Below the pieces are notes generated by a model. It did no database searches and was not told the origin of the DNA. It was given only the letters and a program-made list of their open reading frames with translations. This document shows, piece after piece, positions 1-7,765 of a stretch of 38,472 nucleotides of DNA. The translations under genes were made by a program, and so were the position numbers. Positions within the stretch are counted from its first letter, which is position 1, and every line of letters begins with the position of its first letter. The stretch spans positions 1-38,472 of the forward strand of contig JAHWIB010000005.1 of the NCBI GenBank assembly GCA_019322815.1. Direction: 5' to 3'. Source of the DNA: Candidatus Woesearchaeota archaeon. Lineage in GTDB: Archaea > Nanobdellota > Nanobdellia > Woesearchaeales > WJKL01.

Positions 1-1
1 A

Positions 2-145
2 ACAAGGATAACAGTTTCAGTAAATGAAGATATTCTAGTTCAAATCAGAGAATTAATTAGAAATGAAAGGATCTTTAGAAATAAATCTCATGTTGTTGAA
101 TGTGCAATCTATGATTTTTTGAAAAATAAAAGAGGATTAAAATGA
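2..145 (+). CDS. Ribbon-helix-helix protein, C-terminal part (gene enters from the left edge)
   Basis: An open frame enters from the window edge and ends in TGA at 143-145. The visible 47 residues read as a ribbon-helix-helix (CopG/Arc type) DNA-binding domain: a strand with alternating polar and apolar residues (TRITVSVNED), a helix (ILVQIRELIRNE), then a turn with NKSHVVE and a second helix (CAIYDFLKNK). Proteins of this fold bind operators as dimers and often regulate their own operon. The stop overlaps the start of the next gene in an ATGA arrangement, so the two are probably translationally coupled. The true start lies outside the window. The fold call is fairly firm; the targets are unknown. 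Confidence 0.7.
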   Translation, partial: TRITVSVNEDILVQIRELIRNERIFRNKSHVVECAIYDFLKNKRGLK

Positions 146-780
146 AAGAACTAGAAAGAGCGGTTGTAAAAGCAATCAGAAGATTAAGAAACAGCGGGAA
201 ATTAAGAGGGGTAAGATTATCAAATTCACATAATCATAATTCAGGAGTTGATTTAGCTTCAGTTAGTGATGAAGATCTAAAGAAATATATTGGAAAAGTT
301 TCAAAAACAGTTTACTTTCATGGTGTAGAACCTGCAAAAAGAAGCTGGCACCAGATAAATGGTTTGATCAGGCCAATGATCAGCGCAGGAATTATAGAAT
401 TAGGAAAAGTTCTTCCTTATCTTCCTGGATTAGATAAAAATAATCTCTACAGAGTTATTGGTGTAAAGATTGGCAAAGATACGACAATTGCTCCAAGAGT
501 CCAGTTTGATTATTTCCATCCTGAATTGATTGAAATAGGAGATAAATGCTTAGTAGGAGATGCAGCTAAGTTCTGGACGCATGATTATGGAATTGATAAT
601 TTTTTAATGGGCCCGATAAAAATAGGAAATCATGTAAAAATAGGTTCAGAGTCAGTTATAGGTCCAGCAACTACAATAGGAGATAATGTTCAAGTTAATT
701 TTGGTGCATTCATCTATGGAAAAAACATTCCAGATAATGCTGTTGTAAAAGGAAGAGAAAGAAGCAGGTATGAAAGATGA
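142..780 (+). CDS. Hexapeptide-repeat (left-handed beta-helix) acyltransferase
   Basis: The protein has 212 aa. The C-terminal half, from about residue 108, shows the hydrophobic-x-G-x hexapeptide pattern of left-handed beta-helix acyltransferases (IGVKIGKDTTIAP, IEIGDKCLVGD, IKIGNHVKIGSESVIG, TTIGDNVQVNFGAFI). It ends with the NIPDNAVVKG segment that usually closes these helices. Family members transfer acetyl or succinyl groups from CoA to sugars or amino acids, and a His in the helix (WTHDYG here) is a usual catalytic candidate. The first 100 residues are helical and not recognised. The gene overlaps its upstream neighbour by 4 nt and the following GH130-like gene by 4 nt, which suggests joint action on a glycan. 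The acceptor cannot be told. Confidence 0.8.
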   Translation: MKELERAVVKAIRRLRNSGKLRGVRLSNSHNHNSGVDLASVSDEDLKKYIGKVSKTVYFHGVEPAKRSWHQINGLIRPMISAGIIELGKVLPYLPGLDKNNLYRVIGVKIGKDTTIAPRVQFDYFHPELIEIGDKCLVGDAAKFWTHDYGIDNFLMGPIKIGNHVKIGSESVIGPATTIGDNVQVNFGAFIYGKNIPDNAVVKGRERSRYER

Positions 781-1772
781 AAAGAACAATCTTATTAGAG
801 CCGACAAAGAATGAATGGGAATCTTTAGCAGTTTTAAATCCAACTGCAATAAAAGAAAAAGATATTGTTCATCTGTTTTACAGAGCAGTTAGATCTCCAA
901 ATTATTCTACATTAGGTTATGCTGTAATGAAAAATGGAAAATTAAAAAGATTTAATCAGCCATTTCTTAAGCCTGAATTTGATTATGAAAAAGAAGGTGT
1001 TGAAGATCCAAGGATTGTAAAGATTAAAGATAAATTTTACTTACTATACACTGCATGGGATGGAAAGAATGCAAGAATAGCATTAGCTGTTTCAAAAGAC
1101 ATGAAGAATTGGCAGAAAAAAGGAATTGTTAGTCCAAGCATTACATTAAGAGAATCAATTAAGATAACAAAATCAAAGAAATATAAAATATTATGGCAGG
1201 CAGAGGCAGAAAAAAGAGACAAAGATTTTAATCTTTTTTTGTTTGATAAGGATGCTGTTCTGTTTCCTGAGAAAATAAATGGAAAATTTGCAATGCTTCA
1301 TAGGCTGGCTTCAGATATTCAGATAATCTATTTTGATAGTTTTGATGAACTGCAGACAAAAAGATTTTGGTATAATTATATTGAAAATATTGATGATTAT
1401 GTTTTGATGAAGCCAAAATTTGACTGGGAGAAAGCAAAGATCGGAGCAGGCGCAACACCAATCAAGACAGAAAAAGGATGGCTTTTGCTGTATCATGGAG
1501 TAAATATGGATAATGGAAGACAGTATAATGCAGGAATTACTTTATTAGATCTAAAAAACCCGATGAAAATTATAATGAGGATGAAAAAACCTTTGTTCCA
1601 GCCAGAGCATGACTGGGAAAAACAAGGAGTTGTAGATAATGTTGTATTTCCAGAAGGAGCTGTCCAGGAAGAAGACAATTTAAATGTATTTTACGGCTGT
1701 GCAGACAGCAGAATAGGATTAGCAAAATTCAATTTCAAAAACTTGATGGATAATTTAGCAGAGGTTGCTTAA
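777..1772 (+). CDS. GH130-like glycoside phosphorylase/hydrolase
   Basis: The 331-aa protein has the five-bladed beta-propeller signature of glycoside hydrolase family 130 (mannosyl-glycan phosphorylases and relatives): LNPTAI near residue 20, GVEDPR at 74-79 with the acidic pair E76/D77, GAGATPI followed by GWLLLYHGV, then VVFPEGA and FYGCADSRIGLA near the C-terminus. Family enzymes usually cleave beta-mannosides by phosphorolysis or act on related oligosaccharides. The start overlaps the stop of the upstream acyltransferase (ATGA). The length fits the family. The family assignment is good; the substrate, and whether it is a phosphorylase or a hydrolase, are not resolved. It probably works in glycan turnover with the preceding gene. 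Confidence 0.82.
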   Translation: MKRTILLEPTKNEWESLAVLNPTAIKEKDIVHLFYRAVRSPNYSTLGYAVMKNGKLKRFNQPFLKPEFDYEKEGVEDPRIVKIKDKFYLLYTAWDGKNARIALAVSKDMKNWQKKGIVSPSITLRESIKITKSKKYKILWQAEAEKRDKDFNLFLFDKDAVLFPEKINGKFAMLHRLASDIQIIYFDSFDELQTKRFWYNYIENIDDYVLMKPKFDWEKAKIGAGATPIKTEKGWLLLYHGVNMDNGRQYNAGITLLDLKNPMKIIMRMKKPLFQPEHDWEKQGVVDNVVFPEGAVQEEDNLNVFYGCADSRIGLAKFNFKNLMDNLAEVA

Positions 1773-1774
1773 AA

Positions 1775-2212
1775 ATGACAAATGATCAAGAAGAAAAAAT
1801 AAGATTAAGAGGGCATCATATTAAGATTTTATGGTTTTATAAGCGTCCAGAGTTATTTGATCTTTCTGATGATGAATATGTGGAAAGGTTTAATCGAGAA
1901 TGCCCTGATTGGAAAGGCTTTTATTCTGATGAACATCTTCTAAAAATGAGAGATATGTTTAGAAAATTTCTTGAGAATCCTACTTTAAAGTTTGAATATA
2001 TAGAAGGTCTTGATTCTATTTGTGGAATGTGTGACCATGAAAAAGAATGTGGTGATCCAGAACATATATATCATAAGATGGCAAACCAGCTTGATCAAAT
2101 GGTTGCAGCTGATATTCCTGAGATGCAAGTAGGACATGATTATGATACAAATGATATATTAGATATATGCAGAAAAAAAGGTTGGTTAGAAGAACAAACT
2201 CCAAAAACTTAA
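1775..2212 (+). CDS. DUF1284-like cysteine-containing protein
   Basis: The protein has 145 aa and starts 2 nt after the previous stop. An N-terminal RLRGHH motif (residues 10-15) and four cysteines (C43, C83, C86, C92, including CGMC) recall DUF1284 proteins, thought to bind a metal or iron-sulphur cluster. The middle is helical (DDEYVERFNRECPDW, HLLKMRDMFRKFL). There is no signal peptide or membrane segment, so it is cytoplasmic. Its place directly behind the GH130-like gene suggests cotranscription, but no functional link is evident. The family call is by motif memory and only moderate. A four-Cys metal site is what the sequence itself supports. Confidence 0.5.
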   Translation: MTNDQEEKIRLRGHHIKILWFYKRPELFDLSDDEYVERFNRECPDWKGFYSDEHLLKMRDMFRKFLENPTLKFEYIEGLDSICGMCDHEKECGDPEHIYHKMANQLDQMVAADIPEMQVGHDYDTNDILDICRKKGWLEEQTPKT

Positions 2213-2252
2213 TATACTTTAATAATTTCTATATATTAGAGGTGATATCTTG

Positions 2253-2453
2253 ATGAAAAAAATAATCTTATTATTGTTTATATTAATAATTAGTTTGTTA
2301 ATTTTGACTGGCTGCAAAAAAGAAGCTCCAGAAGAACCAACACCCCCATCACCGCCTGGAATGTCTCAGCCAGATAATATTATTGAAAATATATTTTATG
2401 ATGATATTTCAGCAAAACCGAAACCTTTATATATTACTAACATCAATCTGTAA
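2253..2453 (+). CDS. Small membrane-anchored lipoprotein
   Basis: The 66-aa product has a lysine n-region, a long hydrophobic stretch and a lipobox-like LTGC ending at C21. A Pro/Glu-rich spacer and a short unrecognised tail follow. It is probably exported and lipid-anchored outside the cell. The start is placed at ATG 2253, because a strong Shine-Dalgarno (GAGGTGAT, 2239-2246) lies 6 nt upstream; the in-frame TTG one codon earlier is too close. The function is unknown. The mature part is only about 45 residues. Confidence 0.65.
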   Translation: MKKIILLLFILIISLLILTGCKKEAPEEPTPPSPPGMSQPDNIIENIFYDDISAKPKPLYITNINL

Positions 2454-2501
2454 TATTAACCTTATTCTGAAAATGAAAAGGAATTCTAGGTGTTAGATAA
2501 A

Positions 2502-3143
2502 ATGGAAGAAAAAGATATAATTAAAACTGGTACTACTACAGTAGGTTTGATTTGCAAAGATGGTGTTGTATTGGCAGCAGACAGGAGAGCAACAGCAGGG
2601 CACTTTATAGCATCAACAAAAGTTGAAAAGGTGCTTCAGATAACAGATGATATTGCAGTAACAATAGCAGGAACTGTTTCTGATATCCAATTAGTTGTTA
2701 AATTAATAAAAGCTGAATTAAAGCTTAAGGCAATCAGAACAGGAAAAATCAATACAGTAAAAGAAGCAACTAACTTATTGTCTGGAATAGTATATAATAA
2801 TATAAGAAAATTTAGTTTGATTCCAGGAATATCTCATTTTATTGTTGGAGGAAGAGATGTTACAGGATTCCATATATATGATCTAAGCCCTGACGGAGCT
2901 ATAGAAGAAATAGAAGATTTTGTAAGCTCAGGATCAGGATCAGTCATGGTATATGGATTGCTGGAAGCAGCTTATAAAAAAGGAATGGCTGTTAAAGACG
3001 GAATAGAATTAGCAGTAAAAGGGATAAACAGCGCAATACAAAGAGATGCTGCTTCAGGAAACGGAGTCATTGTTTATACTATAACCGATAAAGGCGTTAA
3101 AAAGGTATTAGACAAAAGATTAGATATTAAATTAGAAGCTTAA
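2502..3143 (+). CDS. psmB: Proteasome beta subunit (20S core, catalytic)
   Basis: This is the catalytic beta subunit of the archaeal 20S proteasome, an N-terminal threonine hydrolase. A short propeptide (MEEKDIIKTG) is followed by the mature N-terminus TTTVG. Counting from that Thr1, Asp17 (VLAAD) and Lys33 (STKVEK) fall exactly where the active site needs them. A GSGSG-like loop follows (SSGSGSVMVYG). ATG 2502 is preferred over GTG 2490: the GTG lies inside AGGTG (2488-2492), which is the Shine-Dalgarno for the ATG. Adjacency to the aCPSF1 gene downstream is also known from methanogens such as Methanocaldococcus. The alpha subunit and ATPase are not in this window. Confidence 0.95.
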   Translation: MEEKDIIKTGTTTVGLICKDGVVLAADRRATAGHFIASTKVEKVLQITDDIAVTIAGTVSDIQLVVKLIKAELKLKAIRTGKINTVKEATNLLSGIVYNNIRKFSLIPGISHFIVGGRDVTGFHIYDLSPDGAIEEIEDFVSSGSGSVMVYGLLEAAYKKGMAVKDGIELAVKGINSAIQRDAASGNGVIVYTITDKGVKKVLDKRLDIKLEA

Positions 3144-3190
3144 TTTTTTTATTATATTATAAAATATTGAAGAAAAAATTCTGAAATAAA

Positions 3191-5086
3191 ATGGCAGATA
3201 TATTAAAGGAAATTCTAAAAGAAATTCCAGAAGGAAAAATCAGTGATGCTGGTTTTGAAGGAGCAAATATTGTTCTTTATACAAAAGACAAGGACTTTTT
3301 TTTAGATAATAGAGGATTGATCAAGGAAGTTGTTGACAAATTCAAGAAAAGAATAGAATTAAGGCCAGATCCATCTATAACAATGGAACTGGAAAAAGCA
3401 GAAAAAACCATAAATAAACTGATCACAAAGGAAGCAGGAATCGCAAATATTATTTTTGATGCTCAAAGAAGCAGAGTTATTATTGAAGCTGAAAAACCAG
3501 GATTAGCAATAGGAAAACAAGGGGAATTATTAAGAGAAATAAGAAAAAAGACACTATGGGTTCCATTGATAAGAAGAACTCCTGCTATTAAAAGCAAGCT
3601 GATTGAAGGAATCAGATCTGTTTTATACAAAGAATCAGATTACAGGAGAAAATTCCTGAATAAAGTAGGCCATAGGATATATGACGGCTGGATAAGAGAA
3701 AAAAAGCAGGAATGGATCAGGATGTCTTTCTTAGGAGGAGCAAGACAAGTTGGCAGAAGCTGCTTATTCCTGCAAACACCTGAAAGCAGGGTGCTCTTAG
3801 ATTGTGGAGTTAATGTTGCAGCTACTCAAGATACTGACGCTTATCCTATGCTTGAATGCCCTGAATTTAAGATAGAAGAGCTTGATGCTATGATTATAAC
3901 CCATTCACACTTAGACCATATTGGTTTTGTTCCATATTTATTCAAATATGGTTTTAAAGGCCCTGTCTATATGACAGCTCCTACAAGAGATGTTGGAATC
4001 TTGTTGTTATTGGATTATGTTAGAATTATGAAAGCAGAAGGAAAAGAACCAATATTTGATACAGAACATATAAAAGAGATGGTCAAACATACGATCTGTC
4101 TTAATTATGAAGAAGTTTCTGATATAACACCTGATGTAAGGATTACATTATACAATGCAGGACATATAATGGGAAGCAGTGTTTGTCATTTGCATATTGC
4201 AAACGGCCTGCATAATATTGTTTATACAGGAGATATGAAATACGGCAGAACAATGCTGCTAGAGCCTGCTAATACACAATTCCCAAGAGTTGAAACATTG
4301 ATAATTGAAAGTACTTACGGAGGAAAAGAAAATGTGCTGCCTCCTCAGCAGGAAGCTGACCAGAAATTAAAAGATATAATAATTGAAACAATAAAAAGAG
4401 GAGGAAAAATATTAATGCCTGTTTTAGGATCAGGAAGAGCTCAGGAAGTAATGGTGATGCTTGAAAGCATGGTAAGGAACAAGGAATTAAAAGAAGTTCC
4501 TGTTTACATTGATGGAATGGTATGGGATGTTACTGCAATCCATACAGCTTATCCAGAATATCTTAATTCTAATATCAGAAGACAGATATTCCATAAAGAC
4601 CAGAATCCATTTCTGCATAAAATGTTTAAAAGAATTGGCTCTGCAAAAGAAAGAAAACAAGTCATAGAAGAAACAGGCCCTTGTGTAGTCTTAGCAACAT
4701 CTGGTATGTTGGTTGGAGGGCCTTCTGTTGAATATCTAAGGCAATTAGCTGATAATCCTAAGAATTCATTGATCTTTACATGTTATCAAGGAGAAGGTTC
4801 TTTAGGCCAGAGAATACAAAGAGGAGAAAAGGATCTTTTATTCAAAAATGGCCAAAGACAAGAAATTGTTCCTTTGAAAATGGAAGTTCATAGATTAGAG
4901 ATTACTGCTCATTCAGACAGGAAACAATTGATGAATTATGTCTATAAATGCAATCCTAGACCTAAAAAAGTTATTGTAAATCATGGAGAGAATTCCAGAT
5001 GCTTGGATTTAGCTTCTTCTATACATAAAGCAAACAGAGTTGAAACAACTGCTCCTAGAAATCTAGATGCTGTTAGAATTAAGTAA
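3191..5086 (+). CDS. fttA: KH-domain beta-CASP ribonuclease aCPSF1 / FttA
   Basis: The 631-aa length and layout match archaeal aCPSF1 (FttA), a 5'-3' exo/endonuclease related to CPSF73 that terminates archaeal transcription and processes RNA 3' ends. Residues 1-145 form the KH-like region, with the GxxG-type loop AIGKQGE near 110. From about 180 there is a metallo-beta-lactamase fold, with HSHLDH at 238-243, H325 (GHIMGSS) and D348 (YTGDM). The beta-CASP part follows, with ESTYGG, SGMLVGGP, AHSDR and VNHGE (H598) supplying the remaining metal ligands. All catalytic residues appear intact. It follows psmB by 47 nt and is probably cotranscribed with it. It is cytoplasmic and acts as a dimer with the elongation complex in studied archaea. 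Confidence 0.95.
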   Translation: MADILKEILKEIPEGKISDAGFEGANIVLYTKDKDFFLDNRGLIKEVVDKFKKRIELRPDPSITMELEKAEKTINKLITKEAGIANIIFDAQRSRVIIEAEKPGLAIGKQGELLREIRKKTLWVPLIRRTPAIKSKLIEGIRSVLYKESDYRRKFLNKVGHRIYDGWIREKKQEWIRMSFLGGARQVGRSCLFLQTPESRVLLDCGVNVAATQDTDAYPMLECPEFKIEELDAMIITHSHLDHIGFVPYLFKYGFKGPVYMTAPTRDVGILLLLDYVRIMKAEGKEPIFDTEHIKEMVKHTICLNYEEVSDITPDVRITLYNAGHIMGSSVCHLHIANGLHNIVYTGDMKYGRTMLLEPANTQFPRVETLIIESTYGGKENVLPPQQEADQKLKDIIIETIKRGGKILMPVLGSGRAQEVMVMLESMVRNKELKEVPVYIDGMVWDVTAIHTAYPEYLNSNIRRQIFHKDQNPFLHKMFKRIGSAKERKQVIEETGPCVVLATSGMLVGGPSVEYLRQLADNPKNSLIFTCYQGEGSLGQRIQRGEKDLLFKNGQRQEIVPLKMEVHRLEITAHSDRKQLMNYVYKCNPRPKKVIVNHGENSRCLDLASSIHKANRVETTAPRNLDAVRIK

Positions 5087-5243
5087 ATAATAATGATTTT
5101 TCTAACTTAGTAGGCTTTATTTTGGCTTTGGCTTTATGTTGTTGAGGTTTATATTTTGGCTTGCCTTCATATGCCTCATCAATAGGCCTTGCCCAAGAAG
5201 GAGCACCTTCTGGTTTTTTATCTCCATAGTAATAGATTGTCAT
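5079..5243 (-). CDS. Small uncharacterised basic protein, 54 aa
   Basis: A 54-codon frame runs on the minus strand from ATG at 5243 to TAA at 5079-5081, overlapping the 3' end of the aCPSF1 gene by 8 nt. The product begins MTIYYYGDKKPEGAPSW, then has an acidic patch and a Lys/Pro-rich basic tail (KPKYKPQQHKAKAKIKP). A good TATA box (TTTATATAAA read on the minus strand, plus positions 5263-5272) is centred about 25 nt upstream of the ATG, which fits a leaderless transcript. Promoter, codon use like its neighbours and otherwise empty space argue that it is real. The tyrosine/tryptophan head and basic tail could bind nucleic acid, but no family is recognised. Confidence 0.6.
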   Translation of the reverse strand: MTIYYYGDKKPEGAPSWARPIDEAYEGKPKYKPQQHKAKAKIKPTKLEKSLLFT

Positions 5244-5262
5244 AATAAAATCTTATTCTAGA

Positions 5263-5329
5263 TTTATATAAAGTTTATTACTTAATTATTACTACTAAAA
5301 AGAGACTATTAAACCATAATCTTTATAAA
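5263..5329. promoter_or_regulatory. Divergent promoter pair for the 54-aa gene and the signal peptidase gene
   Basis: Two archaeal TATA boxes lie back to back. TTTATATAAA at 5263-5272 serves the minus-strand 54-aa gene (ATG at 5243). TTTATAAA at 5322-5329 serves the plus-strand signal peptidase gene (ATG at 5352). Each is centred 25-26 nt from its start codon, which predicts leaderless mRNAs. No Shine-Dalgarno is seen for either gene. Confidence 0.65.
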
Positions 5330-5351
5330 CAACTTATAACTACTTTAGAGT

Positions 5352-5867
5352 ATGAACATATCTGATTTTATAGCCAAAAGAGCACTTTTATTAGCTGTTA
5401 TATGTGTTTTCTTAGCTGGTTGGCTTTCAAATACTGTTTACAGCAATCTGACTGATCTGCAGTATGAAGCGCCTTTTACATTTACTTTTAAACTAGATGA
5501 ATTAGATTCACCTTCTGATCATGTAAAAGAAGATCAAATTAGAGTTTACCAGGACAGGATAGAGATTGATTTAGAAGATGCAATGTGGGCTAGATTTACA
5601 GATACAAACAGCATGGACCCTTTATTTGATGCAGAAGCAAATACAATTGAGATAAAACCAGAAAAACCATCAGATATAAATGTTGGAGATATTATTTCTT
5701 ACAGGCCAAGAGACATGGACAGCTTAATTGTTCATAGAGTGGTAGATATAGGAAATGACAATAAAGGATGGTATGCAGTTGCAAAAGGAGATAATGTTGA
5801 ACAGCCTGATCCAGACAAAATAAGATTTGATCAGGTAAATGGTGTTTTGGTTGCTATTATTTATTAA
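5352..5867 (+). CDS. Type I signal peptidase (S26 family, archaeal Ser-His form)
   Basis: The 171-aa membrane protein has one N-terminal transmembrane helix (residues 10-28) and an external catalytic domain. TNSMDP at 85-90 carries the nucleophile S87. LIVHRVV carries H128 in the place of the bacterial general-base lysine, as in archaeal and ER signal peptidases. GDN at 146-148 gives the conserved aspartate D147. It would remove signal peptides from exported proteins such as the surface proteins at 31594-36857. The start is the ATG lying 26 nt after a TATA box (leaderless). The region between the helix and S87 is longer than usual. A methionine aminopeptidase gene follows, so two N-terminal processing enzymes are neighbours. 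Confidence 0.85.
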   Translation: MNISDFIAKRALLLAVICVFLAGWLSNTVYSNLTDLQYEAPFTFTFKLDELDSPSDHVKEDQIRVYQDRIEIDLEDAMWARFTDTNSMDPLFDAEANTIEIKPEKPSDINVGDIISYRPRDMDSLIVHRVVDIGNDNKGWYAVAKGDNVEQPDPDKIRFDQVNGVLVAIIY

Positions 5868-5903
5868 AAAAATTTAAATAACCAGGCTTTTTCTTTACAT
5901 CTG

Positions 5904-6797
5904 ATGGATGAAGAAACTTTAAACAAATTAAAAAAAGCAGGCCAAATAGCAGCAGAAGCAAGAGACTTTGGAATTTCTTTGATTAAGAAAGGAAGTTCTT
6001 TGTTAGATGTTACTAAACAAGTTGAAGATAAGGTAATTAAATTAGGAGGGAATATGGCATTTCCTCCTCAGATCAGCTTGAATGACTGTGCAGCTCATTT
6101 CTATCCTGATGCTGATGATAAAACTATTTTTGAAGATCAAGTTTGTTCATTAGATGTTGGGGTTCATATAGATGGCTATATTGGTGGAGATACTGCCAGG
6201 ACTGTTGATTTATCAGGAGAGAATGCTGAACTAGTTAAAGCTTCTCTTGAAGCACTTAATAATGCTTTAAAAATAGTTAAGCCTGGAATTAAAATATCTG
6301 AGATTGGTAAAGTTATTCAGGAAACGATTAGTGGCTATGGTTTTGCTCCTGTTAGAAATTTATCAGGCCATGGCTTGGATCAATTTAATATACACACAAA
6401 GCCATCTATCCCTAATTATGATAACGGAGATAATACAGAACTCCAAGAAGACCAATTGATAGCTATAGAACCTTTTGCTTCAAAAGGAGCTGGAATAATC
6501 TATGAATCTGGAAATGCAACTGTATTTCAATTAATAGGGAAAAAACCTGTAAGAAATATTTTTACAAGACAAATTCTAAAAGAATTGGAAAAATATAATG
6601 GATTACCATTCTGCAGAAGATGGCTGACAGAAAAATTCTCTCTGCCAAAAGTAAATTTTGCTTTAAGAGAATTGAAAAATCTGGAAATTTTAAGAGAATA
6701 TCCTCCATTAGTTGACAGAAATCATGGCTTGATAAGCCAGGCAGAACATACACTGATTGTAAAAGACAAACTTATAATATTAACAAAAAAAGAATAA
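5904..6797 (+). CDS. map: Methionine aminopeptidase, type II
   Basis: The 297-aa cytoplasmic pita-bread metalloprotease removes initiator methionine. The substrate-binding H65 (AAHFYPDADD) and all five metal ligands are visible: D84 (LDVGVHIDGYIGGD), D96, H156 (SGHGLD), E189 (AIEPFAS) and E281 (AEHTLIV). The insert of about 60 residues between E189 and E281 (RRWLTEKFSLPK, FALRELKNLEIL) is the winged-helix-like insertion that defines the archaeal/eukaryal type II enzyme. The length is typical for archaea. A TATA-like AAATTTAAATA lies upstream of the ATG. Confidence 0.95.
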   Translation: MDEETLNKLKKAGQIAAEARDFGISLIKKGSSLLDVTKQVEDKVIKLGGNMAFPPQISLNDCAAHFYPDADDKTIFEDQVCSLDVGVHIDGYIGGDTARTVDLSGENAELVKASLEALNNALKIVKPGIKISEIGKVIQETISGYGFAPVRNLSGHGLDQFNIHTKPSIPNYDNGDNTELQEDQLIAIEPFASKGAGIIYESGNATVFQLIGKKPVRNIFTRQILKELEKYNGLPFCRRWLTEKFSLPKVNFALRELKNLEILREYPPLVDRNHGLISQAEHTLIVKDKLIILTKKE

Positions 6798-6799
6798 GA

Positions 6800-7357
6800 T
6801 TATTCTTGTATCTGGTCTCTAAGAGCATATAAGAAAGGTATTGCTAATCCGCTTCCATTTCTTATCATATCAATGTACTCATTAGGGTTTCTTACAACAC
6901 CCAAAGAGACAACAGCTTCTGCTGCTTTATCTTTTCCATCTCCTGACATGAATTGAGCTAAATGAGAAACAGCATGTTCTACATCTCCTTCCATTTCTTC
7001 TTCTGATTCTAAAGCATTTATGACTCTTTCAACCAGATATCTATTGCTTGGTTTTTTATTTTCTGCTTCATATTTCACTAATTTTAAAAAAGGCAGAACA
7101 GTTTCAGCATCTCCAATAGCTAATGCTCCTAAATAATGATCAACTACTTCTCCTTCATTTAATTCAAGTCCTAATTGTTCTTTTAAAATTCCAGCAGCTG
7201 ATAATGCAAATCTGTTTCCGCCGTCTAATAAATAATCTGCTACTTCTTGGGCATGTTCCTTAGAACATCCTCCATGAAAACTAGAATATATTACTAGGGT
7301 TTTTCCTTCTTCTAAATCTTCTATAACATGATCAAGTGCTTGTAAACTATTTGGCAT
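6800..7357 (-). CDS. Uncharacterised alpha-helical protein, 185 aa
   Basis: I do not recognise this protein. It is soluble, acidic and almost wholly helical, with successive helix pairs (AQEVADYLLDGG, VVDHYLGALAIGDAETVLPFLKL, VERVINALESEEEMEG, AVSHLAQFM, AAEAVVSLGVVRNPNEYIDMI). This resembles HEAT- or TPR-like superhelical scaffolds. A segment near the start (TLVIYSSFHGGCSKEH) is the only part likely to form a strand and carries its single Cys. A strong Shine-Dalgarno (AAGGAGGGG) lies 6-10 nt upstream of the ATG and fixes the start. The gene is convergent with map, with 2 nt between stops. Confidence 0.6.
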   Translation of the reverse strand: MPNSLQALDHVIEDLEEGKTLVIYSSFHGGCSKEHAQEVADYLLDGGNRFALSAAGILKEQLGLELNEGEVVDHYLGALAIGDAETVLPFLKLVKYEAENKKPSNRYLVERVINALESEEEMEGDVEHAVSHLAQFMSGDGKDKAAEAVVSLGVVRNPNEYIDMIRNGSGLAIPFLYALRDQIQE

Positions 7358-7420
7358 TTTAATTCCCCTCCTTAATAATACTATATAATGTATATGTTGT
7401 ATATAAATCTTTCCATAATT

Positions 7421-7428
7421 TTTAAATA
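7421..7428 (+). promoter_or_regulatory. TATA box deciding the start of the 104-aa gene
   Basis: TTTAAATA is centred 26 nt upstream of ATG 7451. An in-frame upstream ATG at 7388 would place this promoter inside the coding region, so the shorter start is preferred. Confidence 0.6.
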
Positions 7429-7450
7429 TAAGCTTCTTTTACTGTTTATT

Positions 7451-7765
7451 ATGATACTTGAAGCAAGAGTTAGGAAAGCAGAAAAATCTTCATTTGCTAG
7501 AATTGATGATAAAGAGATGACTATAAAACAAAGGCCAGGAGATAGTGATTATTCTAATGTTTATCATAGGCTAAGAGATGATGAAAGAATATTTATAATT
7601 CCAATTTCAAAAGGAGAATGCCATTTAATTGTTAATTTTAATAATGGTATGGAAGATTATTTTTTTCAGAGAATGTTTGGCAATGAACCCCCAAAAAGAA
7701 AAAAAATGAGTTTTTATCAGACCAGGATTGTAGCAGCTAAGAATGCTATAAAATATCAATACTAA
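7451..7765 (+). CDS. Uncharacterised small protein, 104 aa
   Basis: The start is chosen at ATG 7451 from a TATA box at 7421-7428; upstream in-frame codons encode an implausible, hydrophobic AT-derived leader. The product begins MILEARVRKAEKSS and appears to be a mixed alpha/beta single domain (RIFIIPISKGECHLIVNF, EDYFFQRMFG) with a basic segment PPKRKKM near the C-terminus. No family is recognised. It runs convergently into the HisRS gene, and the last 20 nt of the two genes overlap. Confidence 0.55.
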   Translation: MILEARVRKAEKSSFARIDDKEMTIKQRPGDSDYSNVYHRLRDDERIFIIPISKGECHLIVNFNNGMEDYFFQRMFGNEPPKRKKMSFYQTRIVAAKNAIKYQY

